Source: Silene noctiflora
Taxonomy: Eukaryota; Streptophyta; Magnoliopsida; Caryophyllales; Caryophyllaceae
Length of the DNA: 64,000 nucleotides
NCBI GenBank assembly: GCA_009801015.1
Contig: VHZZ01001088.1
Span: forward strand, 72,926-136,925
Reading direction: 5' to 3'
Shown here: positions 13,303 through 25,401 of the stretch, in pieces
Position numbering within the stretch: the stretch's first letter is position 1
Layout of the letters: every line of letters starts with the position of its first letter
Position numbers and translations under genes: made by a program
The notes under the pieces: model-generated
What the model was told of the DNA's origin: nothing
Seen by the model: only the letters and a program-made list of their open reading frames with translations
The model's database searches: none

Positions 13303-14221
13303 GTGTAATGAATTAACTTTAATGAGCCCAAATTTTGTGTGAAGTCCCATATCCACAACCAAGGTGGACGTTCGGCTTCTGTTGATATTGCTTGGGGGAA
13401 GAGGTTGAGCTGGAGAGTTGAACACGATCAAAGTCGAAGAATTCTGTAATTAATTCCGACAACTTGTAACGAAAATGTGCAGCATACATGTTTTATGTTC
13501 TTTGCAGTGTAATGAAAACGTTTCTTCAAATATACAACTTCAGAGATTCAGTATTTCAGGATCGACATTGAACGAGAATAATCCGTAGCAAAACTTCAAA
13601 TGTGTTTAAAAAGGCTTCCATTTTATCCTTAACCAACGAAGATGAAATAAGTTTCCTCTTAGCATTAAACGTTTTGAGATGCAGTTTACTCACCTGTGAG
13701 TCCTCTTCGCCCCTCCCTGTTCCCTCAACCGAGTTTCCTCCATTTGAGCTCCATAACCGTAACAATTTCAGTACCCTTCTATCAAATATCTCTGTGCTTC
13801 TTTGGCAGAAATCTTTTTACCAAAAACCCAAATATGACCGTTGTCATTTTGAGCGCCTCATTTTGGGGTAGCAATAATCGATGAAGTGTTTTCCGTAAAT
13901 GGGGTTGGGGAATAATTCCTATCCTCAGTGTGTAGATTTTAGATATTTGGTTGGAAATCGTTTTTTCTCTGTTCTTTTCGTAAAAATATGATCTTCTGGT
14001 AGTGGTCGTCTATGATACAGTATTTGGTAACGCCGTGGTTTCTCTTGTGGTTGGATGTTGTCGAATTTTCTGTTTATTTGGATTCAGATACGATTGAGCC
14101 CGAACACTGGTAATATATTCATTTTATACTAAAAACTCTCTTTACTTCTATAGTTACATCAATGTTTTTTTTTCCTGCAGATTACAATGCTTCAAAAATG
14201 TTCCGTTGCAAGTTAAATCCC
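13303..14221. other. Convergent 3' flanks of the SRF and subtilase genes
   Basis: Both neighbouring genes end toward this 0.9 kb. It should hold their 3' UTRs. On the minus strand a CAG|GTGAGT donor-like site near 13690 follows a short open stretch. I could not tie it to either gene or to a known family, so no gene is called. Confidence 0.4.
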
Positions 14222-17200
14222 TTAAGAAATTGAAGTAGGTCTAACTGACAAGGGCATCCTCGCAATGTGATCCAAACTTCCTGTTAGAACAATCTCTCCA
14301 AAGCTGAAATCTTTCATTGGTCGACTAACATTCAGCGTGATTTTCAGATCTTGAGTCCCGTTTGGAGCAATGGTGAACCATGTTGGATAAACTTCAACTG
14401 ATACGCCTTTTGGTGGAAGCACAGCGCATATGTATGTCTCTTTCTTGCTTCCTACGCTGATCACATTGCGCTGAACTACTTGAGATCCAACGAGAGACGT
14501 TATTGTCACTGATGGCAGGTTCAAGTCTGCCGGATGCCTTAGTGAATGGTCGCAAGACCCACCTGTTGCAGCTTCAACTTTTTCTCGGTCAACGTTAGGC
14601 AGAGAGCACAGGAATGCAACATATTCTCCTTCACCTAGTCAAAGGCAAACAAATTTATACTCGTAACCAGGCTAGAAAGGAAGACAAACGTGGTCTTTCT
14701 AAGATATAGCTTTATTAATTCATGGTAACTCACCTGGTATAAATACTATCCCAGGGTCGAGTGCTCTTGCTGCATTCACCAGCCCAGCGCCTATATCAAA
14801 GGGAGTGGAAGGATCGGAACTGCCAAGATTGTATCTTTCAGCTGGTATAATTTCTCCATTACTGTTGTACTTTGTGGCGGTAGTAGAAATTGCCGATGCA
14901 ATCATAGACGGTGTCCATGATGGATTGTATTGCTTGATCATTGCAGCTATTCCTGCGATATGTGGCACTGCCATACTAGTCCCAGACATCAAAGCGAAAT
15001 TATTTCCTGTCATAAGTAAACCACTTACTGAGTCGAAAAGGAGGGCATACAAAAATGCTACTCCGTATCAAATTATCATGTCATGTTATTCTCTAGCATG
15101 AAATGATGGAAATAACCTGTTTAAACTTGCCTTCAAATATAGGCTCCAAGACACTGAGAGGGCTCCAAGCTGCCCAGATCTGCTGTCCGGGAGCTGCGAA
15201 ATCAGGCTTGAGAATGTCTGTGAGATTTCCATGGCTATCAATGATGTCAGGGCCTCTGGAAGAGAATCTGCTTACTGCAGGTAACTGTCTGTCAAAAGAA
15301 GCCACTCTTCCTTCGCCAATAGAGGCTTTTCCGCCATATTTTATTACACATCCTTGTTCAGTTCTCCGAGTTTGATTTTCATAATACCAAGATATGATCT
15401 ATAAAAAGAAACATCGTTCCCCTTTAGATAAGAAAGCGACTGTCTGTACACAAGTCACAGCTTAAATTACTACCTTTGCATCAGTTGTTTTGGGAATGAG
15501 AATCCCTGGCACCAGATAAGGGACTGGCTCCGCAATGAAATCACCATATACCGGATTTGCAACGAGGATGAACCCCATAAATCTCAAGGCTTTTGCAGTG
15601 TCGATAATGGAGGTAATTGAGGAAGTCTGGTTGTAAAATCCAGTTGAGAAGTTACAGATCACAACACTGCCTGTCACTACAACTGGATCAAGTGCTTCAG
15701 GGTATTGACATTCCTCTGTGTAAGGCGGAGTTCTCGGGAATGAACCATTAACCCGAACAGCATCTTTGGCAAGCACCAACTTATATTTCAGTAACCCGTT
15801 TCCAAAGGTTGGCCCTGCATTAATATTAAATAACTGATATTAGAGACACCAAGTTTTCAATAAGACCGTCATTTAAGTTCATGTTCCGGGTTATTTTCTT
15901 TGGAACTTGCCTGACATCCCGATTCCTCCAATCTTCTGACCATCACCGAGAAAGACAGTCGCTGGATAACTCCTGTCAGTGCTACAAGCCGCGACACCAA
16001 CAGCCCATGGGCTGAATGACACCACACTACGTGGACCTGGTCCCTTATTTCCTGCTGCTTGAACCACAAAAATGCCAGCCCTTCTTGCTAGTAACGTAAA
16101 AATCTCGAAAACATCAAGGAATGTGATTGTGTCTTCTGGTGGTTCATCTGGCTCTAGTGACAAGGTCAAGATGTCCACCCCATCTTTCACTGCCTGAAAT
16201 TGGCGCAATCAAATTTGACTTAATCTATACACTTGTGCTACATATCGTCGTATATAGTTAGAATGCTTACTTGATCAATTGCTGCGAGCAAATCAGTCAG
16301 AGTTCCGACTGTCGGATAAATAGCCTTATAAACAGCGATTCTGCTTGCATATGAGACCGTTCATATATGAGATCGTTCTACCACAAAAGCGAAATATATT
16401 GTAACAGTTTTCGATCTTACCGGGCACGTGGAGCTATTCCACTGGCTTTGCCATAGAAGAAACCATCTACCACCACTGGTACTCCCTTATTTCCAGCAGC
16501 AGTTGATGCTACATGACTTCACCCAAAAACCATGTAAGTTTGGTACTTAACGTACAAGAGTTAATCTTATGTAAGACGGTTTTACCTGCCATGACCAACA
16601 GCATCAAAGGGAGAAAGAAAATCAACAGAAGCATTAAGAGTGGCAACAGCCTGAGCTCCAGCAGCAAAGAACCTAGCTGAAACTATCTTCCCATTACATG
16701 AACTCGCCGGAAAACGAGGTCCCGTCTCACATGCTCCATAAAACCGGCTTTTACTCGAAGAAGACACATTATTCTTATTACTAGGATTATTTGTTACAAG
16801 ATCAATATTAGCAAAACTTGGATGAAAAGGGTCGATTCCCGAGTCGATAAACCCTATCACCATTCCTTCACCTGCATGTGTATTACTTCCTTGTTCTTGT
16901 TTCCATACATTTTGAGGCAATTTTAAGAAATCTGGTGTGTATGTTGTCATCAGTTTTGTTCTTCTGTCTCTTTGGACTAACTTCACTCTTGGGTGTCTTC
17001 TTAACTTTTCTGCCTATTTTATAAACAAAAGATTATCAAATGATGAGGTGTCTCTAGTTTATAATTACGGTTTAGGGTACACGTTAAGTAGCTAATTAAA
17101 AAAAACTAGTATAGTTCCCGTGCAAATAGACGGCTTTTTTAGAGGAGGATATTAAAGTTTATAACAATTAATTTATAATAATTTAAGTTATTTTGAAATT

Positions 17201-20200
17201 TAATGAGAAACTATATTATCGTTGTATCTCATATGATGAGTTGTAAAATAAAAGGTTCAATAGTTTTATCCCGAATAAGTTGTATTTTCTATAAATACTA
17301 TTTTGTTAACATTGTTTTTAAAGAGGATGATATTATATGATCATTTTTTGAGTAAAGATATATATCAAGAAATATTTTATTTATTTATAGCATGTAAATA
17401 TAAAGAAGATAATAATGAGAGTGGGGACCACTTTAGAAGCTGAATAATTAGGGGAAAACTTGAGCGGGAAAAATTGGAGTTTTGTTAATCTTTTAGTATA
17501 TAGGGGATTTACAAGCGGGAAATTGACGTACAAACTCACTTTTATCATGAGTAATAAATAAGTCCTTTTTTAGTTAGCTTTTTATTAACGTGTGCACCAG
17601 TAATGGCACACGTTAGGAAAATTGTTTGTCGTCATTAAATAAAGACTGTTTTTAGTGTAAATGATTTTCNNNNNNNNNNNNNNNNNNNNNNNNNNNNNNN
17701 NNNNNNNNNNNNNNNNNNNNNNNNNNNNNNNNNNNNNNNNNNNNNNNNNNNNNNNNNNNNNNNNNNNNNNNNNNNNNNNNNNNNNNNNNNNNNNNNNNNN
17801 NNNNNNNNNNNNNNNNNNNNNNNNNNNNNNNNNNNNNNNNNNNNNNNNNNNNNNNNNNNNNNNNNNNNNNNNNNNNNNNNNNNNNNNNNNNNNNNNNNNN
17901 NNNNNNNNNNNNNNNNNNNNNNNNNNNNNNNNNNNNNNNNNNNNNNNNNNNNNNNNNNNNNNNNNNNNNNNNNNNNNNNNNNNNNNNNNNNNNNNNNNNN
18001 NNNNNNAATAATATATTACTGTAGATGTTGCTAAATTTTTGAATAATGCAATAATATATTACTGTAGATAATAATTTGACACATATTTAGTATTTACTAC
18101 TCCGTATTAGTTTCGTGACAAAAAAATTCATTTAAAAAAAATCACACCTTAACTTAATTCTCTTTGATTAGTTTTCTATTTCATATTTTTTTGTTTCATA
18201 TCAAAATACAAATGAGAGAAATATTAAATATTTATGGTGTGCAAATTTAATACACTAAAAAAATAAAAACTCTATATACCGCGCAATGGCGCGAGGTCTG
18301 TACTAATTATATATCAACTTTTTCCAAACTTTATTAAACTTTTCCACTAACAGTCACTTTTTAGCACAAATAAATCCTTTTTTTCTTAACTAGAACCACT
18401 TTTTTTTTAAATTTACTAAATTGAATAAAGGCATTATAATAATTTCGAATATAAAAGAAAAATAAAATTAATTTCAATATACTTCATTTTAGTGAATTAG
18501 TTCCAATTTTAAAAACTATCCAAAAAATATAGGAGATGGGACTAATTGAGTAATAAACGTGACTCACTCAAAATTATTTTATATTTTCACACCACGTGAA
18601 TTTTCCGAAAATAATTTTATATTTGCGAAAAGACCGAAAAATAAATAAATTGCAGATGATTATTACTTGAGAGGGAGTGGTGTGGATGGTGAAGCCGTTG
18701 GCAAGGTGAGTGAAACTATGGACCTTGGTGTAGGTACCTCCATCAAGTGTGTCCTCCAATAGTTGGCTGTGAAACCTCTCCAACACCTTTGCATGGATAT
18801 CGTACCCGTTGCTAAATCCCATGCACAATTTTTTACGTCCGTCATCACAAATTAGTACTCCATATATATACACAAGAGCGAATGGAAAAACACATCGAAA
18901 GAAAAATCAATATATATATATATAGCAGAAATTTTTTGAGCGATATTAGAGAGTAGAACTCTTTTAGAAATTCTGGAAGTCCTATAATCCAAAGAAAAAT
19001 TTAACGGAAAATTCACGTGGTATCCTTGAACTTTGCCATTTTGTACATGGTGTCCAATTTTTTAAGTTTGTTTACATTATACCCTTCATTTTTAATTTTT
19101 ATGCACAACATACCCTTTTTGTCGATCTAAAAAAACTCAATTGCGCGTAACTCCTAGATCGGAATTCGGAATCGGCCAAATGTTTTTCCTAAGATGATTA
19201 TCTAGTCATAATCTATGATTTGAGAACAAAAAATTGCCGACATACATTTTATAGGTTTTTTTTTAACGAAAATTTCAAATCAACCATATCTTCGATTTTA
19301 AATTTCCGAATGACCATTTTCGTTTTATCAACTTATAGATCTCGAAAAGTTAATCAATTTGAAAAAAATAAAATAATCAATTCCGATTTATGGTCTATAA
19401 ATTATGCTCAATTGAAAATTTTAAAAACGATAAAAATGACACGTTATGCTTGAAAATCATATTTCAGGGATATCATATGCACAAACTTAAAAAGTTGGGT
19501 ACCACGCGAAAAATGACAAAGTTCGAGGGTATCACGTGAATTTTCCGACAATTTAATAAATTATCCTAACAAGAGTAGATTTCTAAGAAATTTTAATAAA
19601 ATTATTATCCTAATAAGATTAGATTTCTTAAAAACAAAACAAGTTCATATATATATATATAGATTTTAGTGAGTATAAATTTATAAGTAATTGTAAGTTT
19701 AACTTCTCGTTCTATCTAAGTTGAAAATGAACTAAAATGTTATTAAATATATCCTAACAATAATAGATTTCTAAAAAAAATTAATAAAATTATCTTAATA
19801 AAAGTAGATTTCTTAAGAACAAAACAAAATAAGGAAATGAAAAAAACTAAACTCGTGTTTGGGTAGATGGGTGCCCTAAGGTTATTGCTGATGATGTTAT
19901 AACTATATACTCGGTATATTTTAGTAAAAAAAAAATTAAAAATTGTTACGGAGTACTTTTTTTTTTTTTTTTTTTATTAGAAAATTAGAATCGCTAGTTA
20001 CCTACCTGCTACTATGGATTGTGGGATTTGTGTGAGGAGGAGTTGGACGAGGACGGAAAGCGAGGGAGTGGCCGTGAATAAGAACAATGTATAAAGATCG
20101 ATCTTGATTAGAAGCAAGACATGGCCAAAAGAGACATGGTATGAATAGCAATAAGAGTAAAGAAATAAAAGACATGGAAATGCTAAGAAATAACATAGAG

Positions 20201-20223
20201 TAACGCCACATTTTATTCATCAT
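14222..20223 (-). CDS. Subtilisin-like serine protease, SBT2.4/ALE1-like
   Basis: Secreted plant subtilase. Exons in transcript order: 20006-20223, 18667-18811, 16586-17013, 16421-16516, 16271-16340, 15911-16193, 15474-15814, 15131-15398, 14734-15006, 14222-14634. They sum to 2535 nt (844 aa). Visible: hydrophobic signal peptide; inhibitor-like propeptide (SLYIVLIHG to NGFTIHTT); catalytic Asp178 (GFIDSGIDP), His265 (GHGSHVAS), oxyanion Asn368 (QAAGNKGPGP) and Ser627 (SGTSMAVPHIAG); C-terminal fibronectin-like domain ending SVRPTSIS. All active-site residues are present. The clade is inferred from remembered ALE1 motifs (SARFFAAGA, SPFDAVGHG, VLAKDAVR, GFMGFILVANP). In Arabidopsis ALE1 (SBT2.4) acts in endosperm to embryo signalling for cuticle formation. 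Introns 6 and 8 appear to use GC donors (see findings). Intron 2 holds Helitrons and an N gap, intron 1 a MULE-type MITE. MMNKMW offers three possible starts. Confidence 0.87.
17106..17507 (-). mobile_element. Non-autonomous Helitron in subtilase intron 2
   Basis: Minus-strand element. The 5' end TCCCCTATATACTAAAAG lies at 17507. The 3' end lies at 17106, with a hairpin near CCGTCTATTTGCACGGG, then AACTATACTAG. The hairpin is slightly mismatched (an older copy). Same family as 5831-6182. Confidence 0.75.
17670..18006. other. Assembly gap (337 N)
   Basis: Run of undetermined bases within subtilase intron 2. The right edge enters a Helitron body, so the gap probably hides the 5' part of that element and possibly more repeats. 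Confidence 0.95.
18007..18306 (+). mobile_element. Helitron 3' part, second family, in subtilase intron 2
   Basis: Closely matches the 3' part of the Helitron at 2293-2777, including a partial tandem repetition of 'aataatgcaataatatattac' type sequence near 18007-18060. Ends with the hairpin CCGCGCAATGGCGCG, then AGGTCTGTACTAA (CTAA rather than CTAG) before a host T. The 5' part is lost in the gap. Confidence 0.65.
19005..19547. mobile_element. MULE-type MITE (543 bp) in subtilase intron 1
   Basis: Long terminal inverted repeats of roughly 70 bp beginning CGGAAAATTCACGTGGTA on the left and CGGAAAATTCACGTGATA on the right when read inward. The flanks are 9-bp target duplications, AAAATTTAA (18996-19004) and ACAATTTAA (19548-19556), with 8 of 9 matching. 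Long ends plus a 9-bp duplication point to Mutator-like ancestry. No ORF. A lone end of the same kind is seen near 18588-18605. Confidence 0.75.
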
Positions 20224-20543
20224 ATAACAAATAAAAATTAAGGAGAAAATATATATTTATTAATAAATATTTGTGACAAATGTAAATTTATAAATTGTAA
20301 CTGGCTAAATTATATCACAATTATAATGTGAGGGGATTTGCTTTTATGGGATTAAATTGTGTAGCCGTTTCTTCCCTTTTTTGTTTAGTTAATCATGCCA
20401 AATATGAGTAGTAATTAGATTAATGAATTGTTGCATCGATTACAAATGACTGAGACGAAGGAAATACGAACTAGAATGACCAATGAGATTGAAATCTATA
20501 CAAAAGTACAATATTTGTTATCGGTCATTTGTTTACTATTATA
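20224..20543. promoter_or_regulatory. 5' flank of the subtilase gene
   Basis: Region immediately upstream of the chosen start at 20223. It is AT-rich with several TATA-like stretches, none of which I can single out as the promoter. Beyond it, two Helitrons begin within 320 bp. Confidence 0.3.
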
Positions 20544-20864
20544 CTAGTATAGTTCCAGTGCAAATGCACGGTATTTTAAATACAAATATTTGAGAATTTT
20601 ACAATTAATCAAACTAATGCAATTACCTCCATTTTGAAAAGGGTAGAAAATTTGCATATATAATTCAAAGGAGATATTTTATTAGCCTTATTTATGTAAA
20701 AGTTAAAACAATGATTGGTGTTATAACATAATTAGGACATAAATATTGTTTAATTGTAAATATAGATAGTCAACATTAACTAATTAGGAAATAAATATTG
20801 TCTAGCAGAATATCACTTGGGCGGGAAAATTTAGAGATGTGTTAATCTTTTAGTATATAGGGGA
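20544..20864 (-). mobile_element. Complete non-autonomous Helitron
   Basis: Minus-strand element. Starts TCCCCTATATACTAAAAG at 20864 and ends with the hairpin CCGTGCATTTGCAC, TGGAACTATACTAG at 20544. Flanked by A and T as Helitrons require. It sits upstream of the subtilase gene. Confidence 0.78.
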
Positions 20865-20903
20865 TTAACGATCTGAGTGATATTTTAATTAAACGTTAAC
20901 AAA

Positions 20904-21428
20904 CTAGTTTAGATCATGGGCAATAAATGCGCGGTTTTTATGAGTTTTTATTTTTGTAATATTTAATCATAAATTAACACCTTATTAATTTTTCATATTT
21001 CACGTAATTATATTTTNATATGAGAAAACAAAAATTAAACTGCAAAATTATTCTAGATAACCGAGTAAAATTGAAATGTAAAATAATAGTGGTAGCTCAT
21101 TAATTGTTCATTTTCTCGTTATTTTACATCAGTGAAAATTAATCATAAATGTAAAAATTGAAATGTATAATAAATGCGCGTCTTTCAGACGTCGTTCGAA
21201 CAGTGCGTCGATCTGTTTAATCTTAGTCCAAGTTATTTTACATCAGTGAAAATATATAATTTAATGAAAAGATTAATTTTAATTAAAAAAATGTATAATG
21301 AAATATATTATAATTATTAATTTCCATATTTAGTAAAAGCAATTAAATTATCATAGTTTCCTTATTTAAAAAGATACTTTTTGAAGGGAAAACTTGTAAA
21401 TTCACCTATTTATTTAGTATATAGGGGA
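20904..21428 (-). mobile_element. Non-autonomous Helitron, longer variant
   Basis: Minus-strand 5' end TCCCCTATATACTAAATAAA at 21428 and 3' end ...CATGATCTAAACTAG at 20904. It shares the 5' terminus with the 350-bp family but has a different body, also found in reverse at 1120-1807. Contains one N at 21017. Confidence 0.65.
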
Positions 21429-21575
21429 TGATCGGAACAGATGGAGTATTATACCGCTTAATTAAATGTGACATAAATGTGATCCTAAATTGGCTATTAG
21501 TTGATATTGATAACTTTAACTCATTATGCATATTTGTTCAATAAGATAATAGATCTTCTCTTTATGGTAATCACT

Positions 21576-21730
21576 AGGGCTGAGTAAAATTATACGATAC
21601 GGTTTTATTATACGTATCTGATACGCTATACGAATTTAATTATACGGATTTCCGGATATCCGATACGAATGTCCGGATATCCGATACGGTTCTTTAAAAA
21701 TCGTATCGGATAAGGATCGGAAAAATATGA
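21576..21730. repeat. Dense 'tatccgatacg' palindromic repeat, probable transposon end
   Basis: The segment opens CTAGGGCTGAGTAAAATT, then is packed with forward and reverse versions of ATACGGAT, GGATATCC and CGATACG. CTAGGGCTG ends resemble hAT-type termini seen elsewhere in this window (57796). No matching right end was found. Confidence 0.4.
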
Positions 21731-22445
21731 AACCGGATATACGGTTGCCTTTTTCCTTGAATAAAATATTAAAATATATACATAAATCACAAAATAACCA
21801 GTATGTAGTATTAAACTTTTAGAACACTTCCCCGGACATGGCAACATCGGTACTAGGCGAGCAGTTGATTGAGGAGGCAGCAGCGCGTAATGAAACCAAC
21901 ACAAGTTCACCAGTGATCACATTGGCTTTCATGTGAAAGGAGAGTGCTCTGATCACCGGCTCATTTGGTCAGGATGTTCATGGACAATTTGACGACTCCT
22001 TTAGAGAACGCAAGTTCACCAGTGATCACATTAAGCATACAGTACAGCGAAGATACAAGATTTGACATTTGCTATGTTATCGTCACTTCAAAAGGTCATA
22101 GCAAAGAAAACCCAGTGAGACCAGAGGATAAAAATTACAGTAATTTCTAGCTAAATAGAGCATGTAACTTTATGATCAAATGAAGCCCTAAAAGCAAGAA
22201 GGCTTTGTACAAGCGGCTGCTTAAGAATGTAGGCGGTAATTGAAGAAATCGCCCCGACTAAAGTTGGAAACATCTTTCTGCACAGGTTTTACACTACAGA
22301 GAAGTCATAATGCTTATGCCGTGGGGGAAAACACACAGATATTACACTCCCATTGTTTTTGAGCACAAGCATGGCCTTAGTTTACTACACATTCCAAACT
22401 TTGCAAGGGCATTGCTTACACAATCTCCAGGTTTGGATCTAACTC
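21731..22445. other. 3' flank of the EBS-like gene with a 22-bp direct repeat
   Basis: The part nearest 22446 should be the 3' UTR of the EBS-like gene. A 22-bp direct repeat starting CAAGTTCACCAGTGATCA occurs at 21902-21923 and 22011-22032, 109 bp apart. I recognise no protein family here. Confidence 0.4.
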
Positions 22446-25401
22446 TCATCTCTTCCTTCGCTTATTCTCAGTCTGCAAAAAAAAAAAAAGAATTAAGCAA
22501 ATCCCGTTAAACACGCTCGAATGCTAGTACAATGCAGAAAAATATTCAAGATTCACATTCATAGTACACTAGAGCATGCCCTAAGTTTGGTATAACTAGT
22601 CCCATGACACAGGATTAGGCTTGCTAATCATCCTGTGTTAATCACAGGGGTTACGTAACGTACACCTGACCTCCCTTTGTACCCAACAACATGCGAGACA
22701 GTACAGGGGTAATGTTGGAATTATCTGTGTTAAACAGAGCAAGTCTGATAAATTTTCATGATAGTTAAGAGATGTTTTACAGCAATAAAATTCTGTTTGA
22801 CAAGAGCAAAGAACAATTTTTTATTTTCTGGCATAATTAAAAGACAAATACTTAAGTACGACCATTGTAGGGCGTACACGGCCCATCCTAGTTCTACGGA
22901 AATGTAGATTTATGGAGACTGAACTAGTTGAGTAAGAAAGAGTGGCCAGTAAATTAGAACCAAAGCTGCTTAAGAATTGGTGCCGATCAATCAACAACAC
23001 AACAGAGTTATAAAACATTAGCATTGATGACGGTAGCATGCTTAGTCAGTAGTCACGATAAGCAGACATTGTAGTCATGAATTAAATAAAATCAAATGGA
23101 CCAAAAAATCAAATCTTTTTACTTGAACACACTTATCAAAAGATTGGAAATGTTACTGTATAACAAATTAACAACTTTGTGATATACCTTACAGATATGA
23201 GATTACCACGAAAGTCAGAACCATAAAATATATCTAGTCTACAAAGCATAAGGGTTATGTAAGAAACTAACGACTGTACAAGATGAACACATAAATAAAC
23301 AAAGAGTTTGTTAATTAAATGTAGGGGTGCAAGAAAGTCAAGTCAACTTGTCGAGAAACTGCATTGGCTCCAGCAACTAAGTGCCGGGTTTCACACCATC
23401 TCCGAGGAGGAGCCACTGCAGTAGTTTTAGGCAGCTTTTCCCAAGATCGGGCCGTGATCCAGGAAAAAAAATGTAAAACATCAAAAATCAATAACCATTC
23501 ACAGAAACACCTATCAGAATAAACAAGAAAATTAACCTTGACATCAGCCAGCTGTGATACAGAAAAGGAATTGCTCGCTCTTTTAGGTTCATCTTCAGCA
23601 ACACAATCAGAGCATAGGAAGTGATCCAACTTCTTTGCTTCTTCGATACTCATTCCCATGCAAGACGGATGGAACCTACATGAATAATAATCTTAGTAAA
23701 GAATCCGTTTGATCATTTCACAATTTGAGTATGAAAATGGTCAAGTTCAAAGTGTCCAAGCCCTAGTTCTCATCTTTCAAAAGGCTTGTCCAGGGGTGTA
23801 CTACAAGGAAAAGTAAAATGCCCAACAGCTCTCAATGCCAGCCGGCAACCTGGACTACCCTCACAATCCTCGTTTCTCAGGCCTGTTTGGATGCCCACGT
23901 AGATATCCTCTTTTCCAAAATTAGTCATTCATACAACATTTTTTTCCCATTTTACAAACAATACCGACAAAAACTAGTATTCCAGTGGGTGGATAGGCCT
24001 TATAGGATCAAGATCGAGTCTACTTGCTTTGATTTGTGATATCCGAATGCCACTAAACAAAAAGTTCAGAATTTAGGAGGGAGGAATAGATCCCACAAAG
24101 TTGCTGTCGTAATAAATGTTGTCATGCTATTGAATCTCATTAATCAACCACTTATTTATACTAGTTACGGAGTAAAACTTACAACCACGATATCTTATTA
24201 GACAAAAACTTAGTAGATTCTTCATATATATGTAAGGTAAATCTACTCTCAACTCAAAAAGGTTATATCGAATCAACATAAAGACATTACCAGTCTTTGC
24301 AACCTTCGCACTGCACCATGAGATCATCAGGATTATACGGCATTTCACATTTGCAATATCTACAAAATGAACTCTAATCAGAACCTAAATAAGGAAAACA
24401 TAAAACACAACTTAAAAAAATCACAAGAGGCCGTAATTATGTTTCGAAACTCACACAGCAACTCGGTCAGGAGTAAAAGCCCCGGTGGCGGCCTTATATT
24501 CAAATCTACAGAAGTAATCATCGGTGCCAACATTCTCGAGCTTAGTATAATTCTTGAAGGAATGAACAATACATTTCCCTTCGATTGTATGGGCACTTTG
24601 TACATCATAATGGTCAGACAAGAACAACTCTTTCGCCCCATGAAACTGCCTTCTTCCTCCCATTGATTCCTCAGGCCTATAATACCACCTCACTCTCACC
24701 TTAATGTTGTTTCTGTTATCGGCCTCAATCGTCTCAACATGGGCCACATATGGCGGCTTTCCTACGTCCGACGGCCTCAGTAAAACACAATCTCCAACTA
24801 AAAAACAATCCCATTACAAATAATCAGTACATCTTTCAATCAACTAATCCAGCATTTTCATTAAACAAACAAACAATCAAGAACACTCATTTCTAACAGT
24901 GGCAGAGCCTGGATTTGCAGGAAGGGGCATGCAAAATTTCATCAGTGACGAACGAGTAATGCCATAGGGAAACTCGAAAAAAGCTCAAAATTTTAACTAA
25001 AATTTTCGATTTTTTCATTTTCCAGCGGAGACGAGCGCCCCTGCTAGCCCCTCCCTAGCTCCGCCATTGAATTCTATACTTCAAACAAACCCAGCAATCC
25101 CCTTAATCTTCTCACAGTAAAGATAAGAACTTTAATCACAAAATGTGCAACAAAAGAAGTAAAAAGATCAATTCTTTTGCCTGAATATTTACTGCAATTA
25201 CTTAACAGTAATGTAAGAAAAAAAAAGAAAAGCAAGAAACTTTTGAATCAGATCAAAAGTAACGTAAAAACCCAGAAAGATGAATTACCAGACAATGAGG
25301 TAAAAAGATGAAAATTGGAAATTACCTCGAACGACTTTGTTGGTGCCTTTAATGGTGTACGAGTCAAGGTCACGCTTACTTCCAGGTCGAGTTTTCGCCA
25401 T
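22446..25401 (-). CDS. EBS: BAH-PHD histone reader, EBS-like
   Basis: Chromatin protein that in Arabidopsis (EARLY BOLTING IN SHORT DAYS) reads H3K27me3 through the BAH domain and H3K4me3 through the PHD finger, and represses flowering genes in the nucleus. Exons in transcript order: 25326-25401, 24455-24797, 24291-24359, 23537-23675, 22446-22472. They sum to 654 nt (217 aa). Visible: N-terminus [23 protein letters not shown] domain (about 26-140, [25 protein letters not shown]); PHD C4HC3 ligands C142, C144, C157, C160, H165, C168, C184, C187; basic tail KRRKR, a likely nuclear signal. PHD details favour EBS over its paralogue SHL. The last exon has only 27 nt (TENKRRKR plus stop) behind a 1064-nt intron. 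Its phase and the conserved tail are the reason for choosing it over read-through into the intron. Arabidopsis EBS is about 234 aa, so the length fits. Confidence 0.9.
24897..25069. mobile_element. hAT-type MITE in intron 1 of the EBS-like gene
   Basis: Left end CAGTGGCAGAGCCTGGAT and right end CTAGCTCCGCCATTG are imperfect inverted repeats of the common plant CAGTGGCGGAGCC type. Flanking 8-mers ATTTCTAA and AATTCTAT match at 6 of 8 positions. 173 bp, non-coding. Confidence 0.6.

Noticed and set aside
13556-13765. Minus-strand frame with EGTGRGEEDSQ followed by a good GTGAGT donor
   Set aside because: No recognisable domain, no matching acceptor or partner exon, and it lies in the convergent 3' flank of two genes.
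17661-18011. Open frame across the N gap (likewise 54648-55404 on both strands)
   Set aside because: Made of undetermined bases; it carries no information.
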